From contig JAUHXU010000003.1 of NCBI GenBank assembly GCA_030426805.1, positions 729,488 through 793,487 on the forward strand: a DNA stretch of 64,000 bases. Reading direction: 5' to 3'. Origin of the DNA: a bacterium. Its GTDB lineage: Bacteria > Planctomycetota > JAFGQW01. The notes under the pieces are model-generated. The model was not told the DNA's origin. It searched no databases and saw nothing but the letters and a program-made list of their open reading frames with translations. The position numbers and the translations under genes are program-made. Shown here piece after piece: positions 42,381 to 49,814 of this stretch (its first letter is position 1; each line of letters opens with the position of its first letter).

Positions 42381-44153
42381 TCAGGTCCGCGGGAAGCGTG
42401 CGATGAACCGCGAACCGACGCCAACCGTGCTCTCGACGCGCACGTCACCGCTGTGCGCGATCATGATGTGCTTGACGATCGAGAGCCCGAGCCCGGTGCC
42501 GCCGAGTTCACGGGAGCGCGCCTTGTCGACGCGGTAGAACCGCTCGAACAGGCGGGGCAAGTGCCCCGCGTCGATCCCCGGGCCGTTGTCGCGGACTTCG
42601 AGCGACACGTGCCGCTCCCCCACCGCGATCGTCACCCATACCTCGCCGCCGCCGGGTGTGTACTTGATCGCGTTGCCGAGCAGGTTGTCCGCGACCTGTC
42701 GCACGGCTTCGGCATCGGCGACGACCGGCACCGGCTGCTCGGGCAACGGCGCGTGCACGGCGATCGACTTCGCCTCCGCGCTCGACGCGTGGTTCTGGAG
42801 CGACGAGCGCACCGGATCGCGCAGGTCCATCGACCGGCGGTCGAGCGAGACGCTCTCGGACTCGAGGCGCGACAGCGTCAGCAGATCGGTCACGAGCGCC
42901 GAGAGGCGATCGGTCTGGCGGCTCGCCATCTCGAGGAATCGGCCGCGCGTCGTCGGCGGCATCGCCTCGTCGTCGCGAATCGTCTCCAACAGTCCGCGAA
43001 TCGCCGTCAGCGGCGTCTTCAGCTCGTGCGAGACGTTCGCGACGAAGTCACGCCGGATCGTCTCGAGCTTGCGCCGCTCCGTCACGTCGTGCAGCAGGAC
43101 GAGCGCCCCGACGGTCTGCGACTCCGCGTCGCGCACCGGCGATGCCTCGAGTTCGACGACCCGATCTCCCGCGCCGACCGGCGTCACGATCTCGCCGCGC
43201 TGCTCCTCCCCACTCTCGAGCACGCGAGCGAGCAGTTCGCACACGGTGCGCTCGCGCGTCGCCTCCCAGATGCGCGAGCCGACGGGGTCGACGGTCGTCA
43301 CGCCGAGCAGGCGCATCGCGACCGTGTTGATCTGCACGACTGTCTCGTCGCGATCGATCGCGACGACGCCCTCGACCATGCTCCGGAGAATCCCGATCAG
43401 CTTGTTGCGCTCTTCGGTGATCGCCTCGACGCGACTCTCGATCAGCGACGCCATCCGGTTGAACGAACGCGACAGCTGACCGATCTCGTCTTCCGAATCG
43501 ACCGGCACGCGCTCGTTGAACGCGCCCGCGGCGAGCTGTTCGGATGCCTCGGTCAGTCGGCCGACACGTCCCGCGAACAGGCGCGCGAGCACGTATGCGA
43601 CGACGAGGCCGAGCAGGCTCGCGATCGCCGTGCCGAGCGCGATGCCGGCGCGGATGTCGGCGAGCTTGCGCTCGATCGTCGCCTCGTCGACCGCGACACG
43701 CGCGACGCCGACCGGCTTGCCATCGACGTCGATCCGCTCGGCGTAGTAGATCAACCGCCGACGCACGGTCGCCGAGAACCGCGTCGCCGTGCCGACCCCG
43801 TCGCGCATCGCCGCGACGACCTCCGGACGTCCGCTGTGATCGTCGAGCCGCGACGGGTCCTCGCGCGTATCGACGAGCACGCGCCCGTCCGGCGCGATCA
43901 CCGAGATCCGCTCGCGCATCAGCGAGCGCCGCTCCCAGAGCGACGATTGCAGCGCCTCGACGCTGTCGGAGGCGATCGCGTTCGACGCCATCTCCCGCGT
44001 GAGCGCGGCGGTCGACGCGAGCGTGTCGCGCAGTTGGTCGTGCTCGGAACGCGCGATCTGACTCGCGACGAAGTAGGCGACCGCGGCCGCAGTCACGACG
44101 ATGACGACGGCAAACCCCGCGCACAGCTTCCACAGCAGGCGGGAGCGCGGCAC
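42381..44153 (-). CDS. phoR: Phosphate-sensing histidine kinase PhoR
   Basis: This 590-residue kinase has membrane helices at about 10-30 and 170-190 around a periplasmic domain, HAMP at about 190-245 and PAS at about 250-355 (EGVVAIDRDETVVQINTVAM). HisKA follows, with phospho-acceptor His376 in FVANVSHELKTPL, and an ATPase domain with DNLLGNAIKYTP, DNGPGID and GTGLGLSIVK. E. coli PhoR has no large periplasmic part, so this is the long form found in other phyla. Start is GTG 44153, two bases after phoB. It phosphorylates PhoB at low phosphate. Confidence 0.93.
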   Translation of the reverse strand: MPRSRLLWKLCAGFAVVIVVTAAAVAYFVASQIARSEHDQLRDTLASTAALTREMASNAIASDSVEALQSSLWERRSLMRERISVIAPDGRVLVDTREDPSRLDDHSGRPEVVAAMRDGVGTATRFSATVRRRLIYYAERIDVDGKPVGVARVAVDEATIERKLADIRAGIALGTAIASLLGLVVAYVLARLFAGRVGRLTEASEQLAAGAFNERVPVDSEDEIGQLSRSFNRMASLIESRVEAITEERNKLIGILRSMVEGVVAIDRDETVVQINTVAMRLLGVTTVDPVGSRIWEATRERTVCELLARVLESGEEQRGEIVTPVGAGDRVVELEASPVRDAESQTVGALVLLHDVTERRKLETIRRDFVANVSHELKTPLTAIRGLLETIRDDEAMPPTTRGRFLEMASRQTDRLSALVTDLLTLSRLESESVSLDRRSMDLRDPVRSSLQNHASSAEAKSIAVHAPLPEQPVPVVADAEAVRQVADNLLGNAIKYTPGGGEVWVTIAVGERHVSLEVRDNGPGIDAGHLPRLFERFYRVDKARSRELGGTGLGLSIVKHIMIAHSGDVRVESTVGVGSRFIARFPRT

Positions 44154-44155
44154 GA

Positions 44156-44854
44156 TCAGCTTCGGACGTCCTGGAAGCGGTAGCCGACGCCGCGCACCGT
44201 CTCGATCAGGTCGCGGTGGTCACCGAGCTTCTTCCGCAGCGACCGGATGTGCACGTCGATGTTGCGCGACAACACGATCACGTCCTCGCCGATCACGCGC
44301 GAGATCAGATGGTCGCGCGGGAAGACGCGGCCGGGATACGAGGCGAGGAAGTGGAGCAGCTTGAACTCGGTCGGCGTCAACGCGAGCGGCTCCCCGCCGA
44401 TCTGCGCCTCGTGACGCGTGAGGTCGATCACGAGCACGCCGCGCTTGATGATGTCGCCGGGCTGCGCCTCGTCGCTCACCGTGCCGCGACGCATCACCGC
44501 TTTCACGCGAGCGACGAGCACCTTCGGGCTGAACGGCTTCGTGATGTAGTCGTCGGCGCCGATGCCGAGTCCGAGCACGACGTCGCTCTCCTCGCCCTTC
44601 GCGGTGAGCATGATCACGGCGATCGAACTCGTCACCGGATCCGAGCGCATCCGGCGACAGACCTCGATCCCGTCCATCCCGGGCAGCATCAGGTCGAGCA
44701 GGACGAGCCGGGGTCCCTCGCGCTTGGCGCGGAGGAGCCCCTCCTCGCCGTTGGCCGTCGACGTGACGGCAAAGCCCTCACGCTCGAGGTTGTAGGTGAT
44801 CATCTCGAGGATGTCGGGTTCGTCCTCGATGATCAGGATCTTCTCGCGCTTCAT
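44156..44854 (-). CDS. phoB: Phosphate regulon response regulator PhoB
   Basis: This 232-residue protein has a receiver (phospho-acceptor Asp54 in LLDLMLPGMDG, Thr in IMLTAKG, Lys in DYITKPFSPK) and an OmpR/PhoB winged helix with LTPTEFKLLHFLASYPGRVF, IDVHIRSLRKKLG and the end RGVGYRFQD. It is transcribed with phoR. The Pho-box array 63 bases upstream implies that PhoB activates its own operon. Confidence 0.95.
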   Translation of the reverse strand: MKREKILIIEDEPDILEMITYNLEREGFAVTSTANGEEGLLRAKREGPRLVLLDLMLPGMDGIEVCRRMRSDPVTSSIAVIMLTAKGEESDVVLGLGIGADDYITKPFSPKVLVARVKAVMRRGTVSDEAQPGDIIKRGVLVIDLTRHEAQIGGEPLALTPTEFKLLHFLASYPGRVFPRDHLISRVIGEDVIVLSRNIDVHIRSLRKKLGDHRDLIETVRGVGYRFQDVRS

Positions 44855-44916
44855 CGGCGTGGGCTCATGGGGGGCCTTCTGGTAAACAACCTGACGTTTG
44901 TCGGCTGTGAATCAAG

Positions 44917-44949
44917 GCCCTGTGCAGCACGGATGAAGAAGCGATGAAT
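44917..44949 (-). promoter_or_regulatory. Pho-box array upstream of phoB
   Basis: Three 11-base units on the minus strand read ATTCATCGCTT, CTTCATCCGTG and CTGCACAGGGC. The first is almost identical to the first unit before pstS (ATTCATCGGTT). Another ATTCACA lies nine bases downstream of the array. It sits 63 bases before the phoB ATG. Confidence 0.65.
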
Positions 44950-45250
44950 GTGCAGCGGCGGCGTCGGGGGTGAGGAGGGGCCCTAAAGAGGGCCCGGGGA
45001 CGGATGCACTAATGCGGACCAAGCGGGTGGATTCCGCATCTCCTCGCGGGTCGACGCACCACATTCCCCGGACCCTGGACGCCTGAACCGGATACAGGCG
45101 TCGCGCTCGCCCCTCGAGCTCCCCTCGGGGCAGCGGGCACGACGAACCACCTGGGGCCGTCCGCGCGCGGCGGACGAGCCGGGCAAGCGACCGCCGAGTC
45201 GACGACGCATGCCCATCCAGGGTCGTCATTCGGAGGACCTCCGGATCCGG
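44950..45250. other. Structured intergenic stretch without a supported gene
   Basis: Between the phoB Pho box and the HEAT gene lie about 300 G/C-rich bases with several hairpins. GACGCCTG (45078-45085) pairs with CAGGCGTC (45095-45102) over a nine-base loop; GGGCCC is repeated and can pair at about 44,978-44,994; and GCCCC/GGGGC can pair at about 45,111-45,133. Frames on either strand have no ribosome site. A small RNA is possible, but I do not recognise a known family. Confidence 0.45.
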
Positions 45251-45294
45251 CTACAGAAATATCCGGATTTCCGGACGGGCCCTCGCGCCGGTCT

Positions 45295-46164
45295 TCAGTG
45301 GGCCGCGGCCGCCGCCTTCTGGCGACTCTTCTGCCATCGCCGCCACGCCGCCGGATCCGTGCCGATTCGGGCACCGCTGATCGACCGGAGGGCACGCGCG
45401 ACGGCGAAGTGGTATTCGCGGACGATCCGCCGCGTCTGGAGCACGCGCGCATCGAGCACGGCCCCCGACTGGACGGTCCCGATCACCGGCTTCGCGATCG
45501 CCGCGCCGGTCGCGACCTCGGCGTCGTAGTCGCGAACGTAGGCCTGCTGACGGCCGGCGAAGACGTTCACGCGCGGCCCACGGCCGCCGATGTACTCGAA
45601 CTCGCGGATCAGCACCGGAATCGCGGCCTCGTGGCGAAGGACGCCGAGCGCGTCGACCGCCCGGGACCGCTTCGCGATCGACCGGGTCTCCAGCGCCTGG
45701 ACGAACGGGCCGGCGACCGCCTCCGGCCAGCGTCGGTGCATGCGCGCGAGGCTCTGCATGCAGCTCCGGCGAACGGTCCGCTCGCGATCGATCAACGCCC
45801 GCCGCGCGAGCGGCCGGATCGCGTTCGGCACCATCAGCTCCCCGAGCGCTCGGGCGGCGAACTCGCGCGAACGCGGTCGCCCCACCGACAGCCCGGTGAT
45901 CAGCGGCACGCACGCCTCGCCGCGGTAGCCGGCGCGATACCAGCGTCGGGCCGCGTCGGCCCGCACGTCGTGGCGCGTGTGGCCGGCGTCGCGCACGATC
46001 CGCAGAATCGCGATCCGCGTCTGCGGATCCGCCTTCGGCAACTCGGCGCGCACGACCCCTCGTGACGCCTTCGCCCTGCGACCGTCGGCCTGGCCTTCCG
46101 CGGCCGGCCCGAGCGTCGCACATGCCCCGATGACCCCAACCCCGATCCACAGTCTCCGTCGCAC
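45295..46164 (-). CDS. Exported HEAT-repeat protein
   Basis: From GTG 46164, with AAGGAGG upstream, this gives 289 residues. A signal peptide (MRRRLWIGVGVIGACATLGP) ends at about residue 24. Helical units of about 35 residues follow, for example DGRRAKASRGVVRAELPKAD, RSREFAARALGELMVPNAIR and KRSRAVDALGVLRHEAAIPV, and the chain ends in a basic and then Ala-rich tail. The repeats are HEAT-like. A short QAYVRDYDAEVATGAAIA block interrupts them. It is divergent from the M50 gene. Binding partner unknown. Confidence 0.76.
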   Translation of the reverse strand: MRRRLWIGVGVIGACATLGPAAEGQADGRRAKASRGVVRAELPKADPQTRIAILRIVRDAGHTRHDVRADAARRWYRAGYRGEACVPLITGLSVGRPRSREFAARALGELMVPNAIRPLARRALIDRERTVRRSCMQSLARMHRRWPEAVAGPFVQALETRSIAKRSRAVDALGVLRHEAAIPVLIREFEYIGGRGPRVNVFAGRQQAYVRDYDAEVATGAAIAKPVIGTVQSGAVLDARVLQTRRIVREYHFAVARALRSISGARIGTDPAAWRRWQKSRQKAAAAAH

Positions 46165-46411
46165 CGGTCTGCCTCCTTGTCGGATTCCGGACTACGCGTG
46201 GCTCGTCGGTCGCCGATCGGCTCCGACGACGGGTTGGCAGCCCGGAGTATACCACGGTCGGCAGGGCGCGGCCGTCGGACCGAGCCGGACCGGATCGGGA
46301 TCGAGGAGATTGGCATCCGGTTTGCCGATACGAGCCGGTTCGAACGTCGATACGCGCTGGCCCGCCCGCGCGTGATCGGCACGGAATCGGCCTCTCGCGC
46401 GAGGATTCGGG

Positions 46412-47095
46412 ATGTTTCGCTCGTTCGCGATCGGCGCACCGTTCGGCGTGTGCGTGCGGATCCAAGGACTGTTTGTCGCGTTTTTTGCACTCCTGTTCGG
46501 CTACACGCTCGTGGCCGACGGGTGGCGCGACGGCCTGTGGTTCGGGTTCGTCTTCGGCGCGGCGTTCACGTTCGTCTGGATCCACGAGATGGCGCACGCG
46601 CTGGTGGCCCGTCGCCTGGGCGCCACGGTCGTGGACGTGACGATCTGGCCGCTCGGCGGGATGGCGCGGCTCGAGGACGTGCCGGACTCGGCCCGCGTGG
46701 AGGCCTGGATCGCGGCCGCCGGACCGGCCGCCAACGCGATCGCCGCCGGTGTCGCATTCGGCCTCGCGGCGCTGATCGACGCCCCGACGGCACTCGGCGG
46801 CGCCCTCTACCTCGCCGGCTGGATCAACGCACTGCTCGCAACGTTCAACGCCGTTCCGGCGTTTCCCCTCGACGGTGGCCGACTGGTGCGGGCCGCGCTG
46901 ACCCCACGATTGGGGCTCCATCGGGCGACGATCGTCTCGATTTGGATCTCCCGGGTGGTCTGTCTGGCCCTCGCGATCGCCGCCGTCGCGGCCGGCTTGC
47001 CGTTCCTGGCGCTGATCGCGGTGGCGATCGTCGTGATCGGCGCGCGGCCGGACGGCCTCGACGACGATCCGATTTCGGACGACGAAGGCGCGTAA
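46412..47095 (+). CDS. Intramembrane metalloprotease, M50 (site-2 protease) family
   Basis: This 227-residue protein has about five helices and the minimal S2P core. HEMAH (58-62) gives the two zinc histidines and the catalytic Glu, and NAVPAFPLDGGR places Asp155 as the third ligand. WPLGGMARLED and AAAGPAANAIAAG are the usual inserts. There is no PDZ or CBS domain, so it belongs to the small group often involved in clipping anti-sigma factors or signal-peptide remnants. Start is ATG 46412 with GAGG nearby. With several membrane anti-sigma-like proteins nearby, such a role is possible but unproved. Confidence 0.88.
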   Translation: MFRSFAIGAPFGVCVRIQGLFVAFFALLFGYTLVADGWRDGLWFGFVFGAAFTFVWIHEMAHALVARRLGATVVDVTIWPLGGMARLEDVPDSARVEAWIAAAGPAANAIAAGVAFGLAALIDAPTALGGALYLAGWINALLATFNAVPAFPLDGGRLVRAALTPRLGLHRATIVSIWISRVVCLALAIAAVAAGLPFLALIAVAIVVIGARPDGLDDDPISDDEGA

Positions 47096-47131
47096 GCGGC
47101 CGCGAGGCCGACCGGTTAGCGCGCCGATCCG

Positions 47132-47160
47132 TTGCCGAATCCGGAGCGGTCGGTTACCCT
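47132..47160 (+). promoter_or_regulatory. Probable promoter, TTGCCG-N17-TACCCT
   Basis: TTGCCG (47132-47137) and TACCCT (47155-47160) are spaced by 17. They precede the ATG at 47267 by about 100 bases; the leader can form a hairpin (GGGTCC with GGACCC at about 47,192-47,209). Confidence 0.48.
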
Positions 47161-47266
47161 GAAGAGCAGGCATGAGTGCCGATGCGCGCCCGGGGTCCCT
47201 GTGCGGACCCGGACATGGGTTGCCGAAGACGCGCGCGATGAGCGCGAGAGGAAAGAGTCGATCGAA

Positions 47267-48142
47267 ATGGTGAAGCGCTGGGAAGCGTGCTGGGCTGGTC
47301 TACTGACCGCCGCGACCGTGCTGGTCGCGTGGGGTTTGTGGAACACCGCACAGCCACGCGTCGCGCTCGCCGACCCCACGCCGACGCTGATCGACACCGA
47401 CGGTGACGGTCTGCCGGACGTGCTGGAGACGCTCTACAACCGGCTGTCCGCGACGAGTGCCGACACCGATGGCGACGGCCATTCGGACGGCTTCGAGGTT
47501 TGTGGCGGCACGAACCCCAACGACCCCGGATCGCGCCCGAGAGCATCGAGCGGCACGCAAGTCCTCTGCGCCACCGAGGGCAACAAGGTCCACATCGGCT
47601 TCGTGTTCGCGTCGAAGCGCAAGTTCACCGACTTCCTGCGTTCGCGGATCGTCGTCGCCAAGAATCTGACGAAGACGCCGATGGTGATGAAGTTCGACGT
47701 CACCCCGCAGCTCCTGCGCCGCATGAGCGTCGTCGTGAGCCGCGACGGCACGGTGCTGACGCTCGTGCTCACGGTCAGCCGCTCGCAGGTCGATCTCTGG
47801 TCGATCGGCTCGAGCATGCGCGACTCGGTGCATCAGGCCGGCGACGCGATCGTGATCAACCAGCGCATCGACGACACGATCTATGCGTTCGAGTTGCCCG
47901 ACGAGGACGAGCCGGTCCCGTCGCGCCTCGAGCCGATCGAATCGCCCGGCGACGCCGGCGGCAACCCCGCGTCGTCCGCGTTCCTCGAGTGCCAGCAACA
48001 GGTGCTCGGCCCACCGGGGACCGGTTACCGCTTCATCTCGAGCGAGCAGTGCGTGTCCAACGATCTGTTCGAGTGCGTCGCCGACTGCGGTGCGCTGACC
48101 GGAACGATCGTCGTCGATCCGCAGGCCTTCGAGATCCCGTAG
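47267..48142 (+). CDS. Exported protein with thrombospondin type 3-like calcium repeats
   Basis: This 291-residue protein starts at ATG 47267 behind GAGAGGAAAG. A signal peptide (to about residue 36, ending RVALAD) is followed by two Ca-binding units, DTDGDGLPD and DTDGDGHSDGFE, in the TSP3 style, with a linker PNDPGSRPRASSG. A domain of about 200 residues follows (VHIGFVFASKRKFTDFLRSR, VVVSRDGTVLTLVLTVSRSQ). The C-terminal region has cysteines in ECQQQ, EQCVS and ECVADCG. No enzyme signature is seen. It may be an outer-surface or secreted protein held by calcium. Confidence 0.74.
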   Translation: MVKRWEACWAGLLTAATVLVAWGLWNTAQPRVALADPTPTLIDTDGDGLPDVLETLYNRLSATSADTDGDGHSDGFEVCGGTNPNDPGSRPRASSGTQVLCATEGNKVHIGFVFASKRKFTDFLRSRIVVAKNLTKTPMVMKFDVTPQLLRRMSVVVSRDGTVLTLVLTVSRSQVDLWSIGSSMRDSVHQAGDAIVINQRIDDTIYAFELPDEDEPVPSRLEPIESPGDAGGNPASSAFLECQQQVLGPPGTGYRFISSEQCVSNDLFECVADCGALTGTIVVDPQAFEIP

Positions 48143-48147
48143 CGCGA

Positions 48148-49362
48148 CTACCGCGCGAGCACGGATTCCAGAAATGCGCGCAACCGCTCTGCGCGCGCGT
48201 CCCACGACCATGAAGCGACCGCCTCGCCCGCTGCACGGCCGAGCGCCGCGGCGCGGTCCGGCGCGTCGAGCAATCCGCGAATCGCGCGCGCGAGGGACTT
48301 CGGGTCGTCCGCCTCGAAGAGGGATGCATGCACGCCGTCCTGCACGAGCTCCCGGATCGCCGGCAGGTCGGTCGCGACGATCGCACGGCGCGACGCCATC
48401 GCTTCGAGCAGCTTCATCGGACACGTGAACTCGCGGCCCTCGCGACTGCGCCCGCTCGTCAAGACGCACACGACTCGAGCGCGCGCGAGTAGCCCCGGCA
48501 CGTCGCGGTGCGGCACGTAGCCGAGCCAGTCGATCCGAGAGCCCACGCCCGCGTCCGCGATGTGTCGCCGATGTTCATCGACGAGCGCATCGGCACCGAA
48601 CCCGGCGATCGCGACCCGCGCGCCGTCGAGGTCGTGCGCCGCGTCGATCAGCGTCTCGACGCCCTTCCACCCGTCGATGCTTCCGGTGTAGAGCACGTCG
48701 ATCGGTTCGCCGGTGGGCGCCGCGTCCCGAAACCGGTCGACGTCGACGCCGTTCGGCAACGCGAGCGCGTGCTGCGGTGCGCCGCAGCGCTCGGCGATCG
48801 CAGCGAGGGTGCCGCGACTGTTCGTGACGAGCCCGTCGAGGTGCGGGTAGGAGGCTCGCTCGGTCCGATCGGACCACGCCGCACGACGTCGGAGGTGCGC
48901 GGCGCGTTCCGCGTCGGCCGCCTGGCGCTCGGCTTCTTCTTCGAGGACGACCGACGTGAGGTTGTGCGCCTCGAAGACGACCCGGTGGCCGTAGCGCCGG
49001 CGGCTCCGAAGGAACGTCGGGGTCATGCGGAGACCCGGAAAGTCCATCGTGTAGACGACGAGCGGCCGGCGCCGCCGCATCACGCGTGCGATCGCGACCC
49101 GTTCGGCCGCGCCGGTGCCGAGCCAGCGGCGGACCCGCGAACGCCGCACGCCGACGATCTCGAGGCGATCGTCCGGCGCGATGTCGTAGGGCGCGAGCGC
49201 ATCGGCCGCGGTCGGCGCGTCGCGCAACAGCATTGTCACCGGCACGCCGGCCCGTGCGAGCGACGCGCAGGTGTGGATCGCGTGCACGCCGCGCGCCTTC
49301 TCGTCCGGCAGCTTGAAGCCGCCGTAGTAGAGCACGTCGAAGTCGGCGACGGTGCGCGACAC
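48148..49362 (-). CDS. Glycosyltransferase, GT4-like (GT-B fold)
   Basis: From GTG 49362 this gives 404 residues. The N-domain opens DVLYYGGFKLPDEKARGVHA, and the acceptor-side motif VFEAHNLTSVVLEEEAERQ follows. The C-domain has LPNGVDVDRF, VLYTGSIDGWKGVETLIDAA and EFTCPMKLLEAMASRRAIVA, the usual nucleotide-sugar site, where the Glu in the last motif binds ribose. It probably adds a sugar during envelope polysaccharide or glycolipid synthesis. It follows yqeY by eight bases, so it is likely co-transcribed with gyrA and yqeY. Confidence 0.88.
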   Translation of the reverse strand: MSRTVADFDVLYYGGFKLPDEKARGVHAIHTCASLARAGVPVTMLLRDAPTAADALAPYDIAPDDRLEIVGVRRSRVRRWLGTGAAERVAIARVMRRRRPLVVYTMDFPGLRMTPTFLRSRRRYGHRVVFEAHNLTSVVLEEEAERQAADAERAAHLRRRAAWSDRTERASYPHLDGLVTNSRGTLAAIAERCGAPQHALALPNGVDVDRFRDAAPTGEPIDVLYTGSIDGWKGVETLIDAAHDLDGARVAIAGFGADALVDEHRRHIADAGVGSRIDWLGYVPHRDVPGLLARARVVCVLTSGRSREGREFTCPMKLLEAMASRRAIVATDLPAIRELVQDGVHASLFEADDPKSLARAIRGLLDAPDRAAALGRAAGEAVASWSWDARAERLRAFLESVLAR

Positions 49363-49370
49363 GCGCTCGC

Positions 49371-49814
49371 TCAGTCCAGCGCTTCCTCGACGATTCGGCG
49401 GAGCAGATTGCCGTCGACCTCGTCGCGGTGCGCGGCCATGATCGCCCCCATGACCTTGCCCATGCCCTTCTTGTCGGTCACGCGCAACTCTTCGAGGTGA
49501 CGCTTCACGAGCGCGCGGGTCCCCGCCTCGTCGAGCGTCGCCGGCAGGTAGGCCTCGAGCACGCGGTACTCCGCCTCTTCCTTGTCGGCCATCTCCGGTC
49601 GGCCTCCCTGGCGGAACTGGATCGCGGCTTCGGTGCGCGCCTTCATCGCGCGGCGGATCTCGCCGACGACCATCGACTCGTCGGCGGTCGTGCCGGTGTC
49701 GATCTCCTTCTTCTGGATCGAGCTGAGCAACATCCGCAGCGTGTCGCGCGTCATCGCGTCACCGGCACGCATCGCCGCCTTCACGTCATCGCCGATCCGC
49801 GCGCGGATGCTCAC
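49371..49814 (-). CDS. yqeY: GatB/YqeY domain protein
   Basis: This 147-residue protein has the YqeY pattern: [20 protein letters not shown], then RDTLRMLLSSIQKKEID, EAEYRVLEAYLPATLDE and KKGMGKVMGAIMAAHRDEVD. It resembles the tail domain of GatB and may bind tRNA or affect its charging. Its ATG overlaps the stop of gyrA (ATGA), so the two are coupled. Length is normal. Confidence 0.94.
   Translation of the reverse strand: MSIRARIGDDVKAAMRAGDAMTRDTLRMLLSSIQKKEIDTGTTADESMVVGEIRRAMKARTEAAIQFRQGGRPEMADKEEAEYRVLEAYLPATLDEAGTRALVKRHLEELRVTDKKGMGKVMGAIMAAHRDEVDGNLLRRIVEEALD

Noticed and set aside
44912-45229. A 105-codon minus-strand frame
   Set aside because: No ribosome site, odd composition and it overlaps the hairpins and the Pho box.
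45000-45250. Cobalamin riboswitch, RNase P RNA, SRP RNA or tmRNA
   Set aside because: None of the conserved cores could be found; only unclassified hairpins are present.
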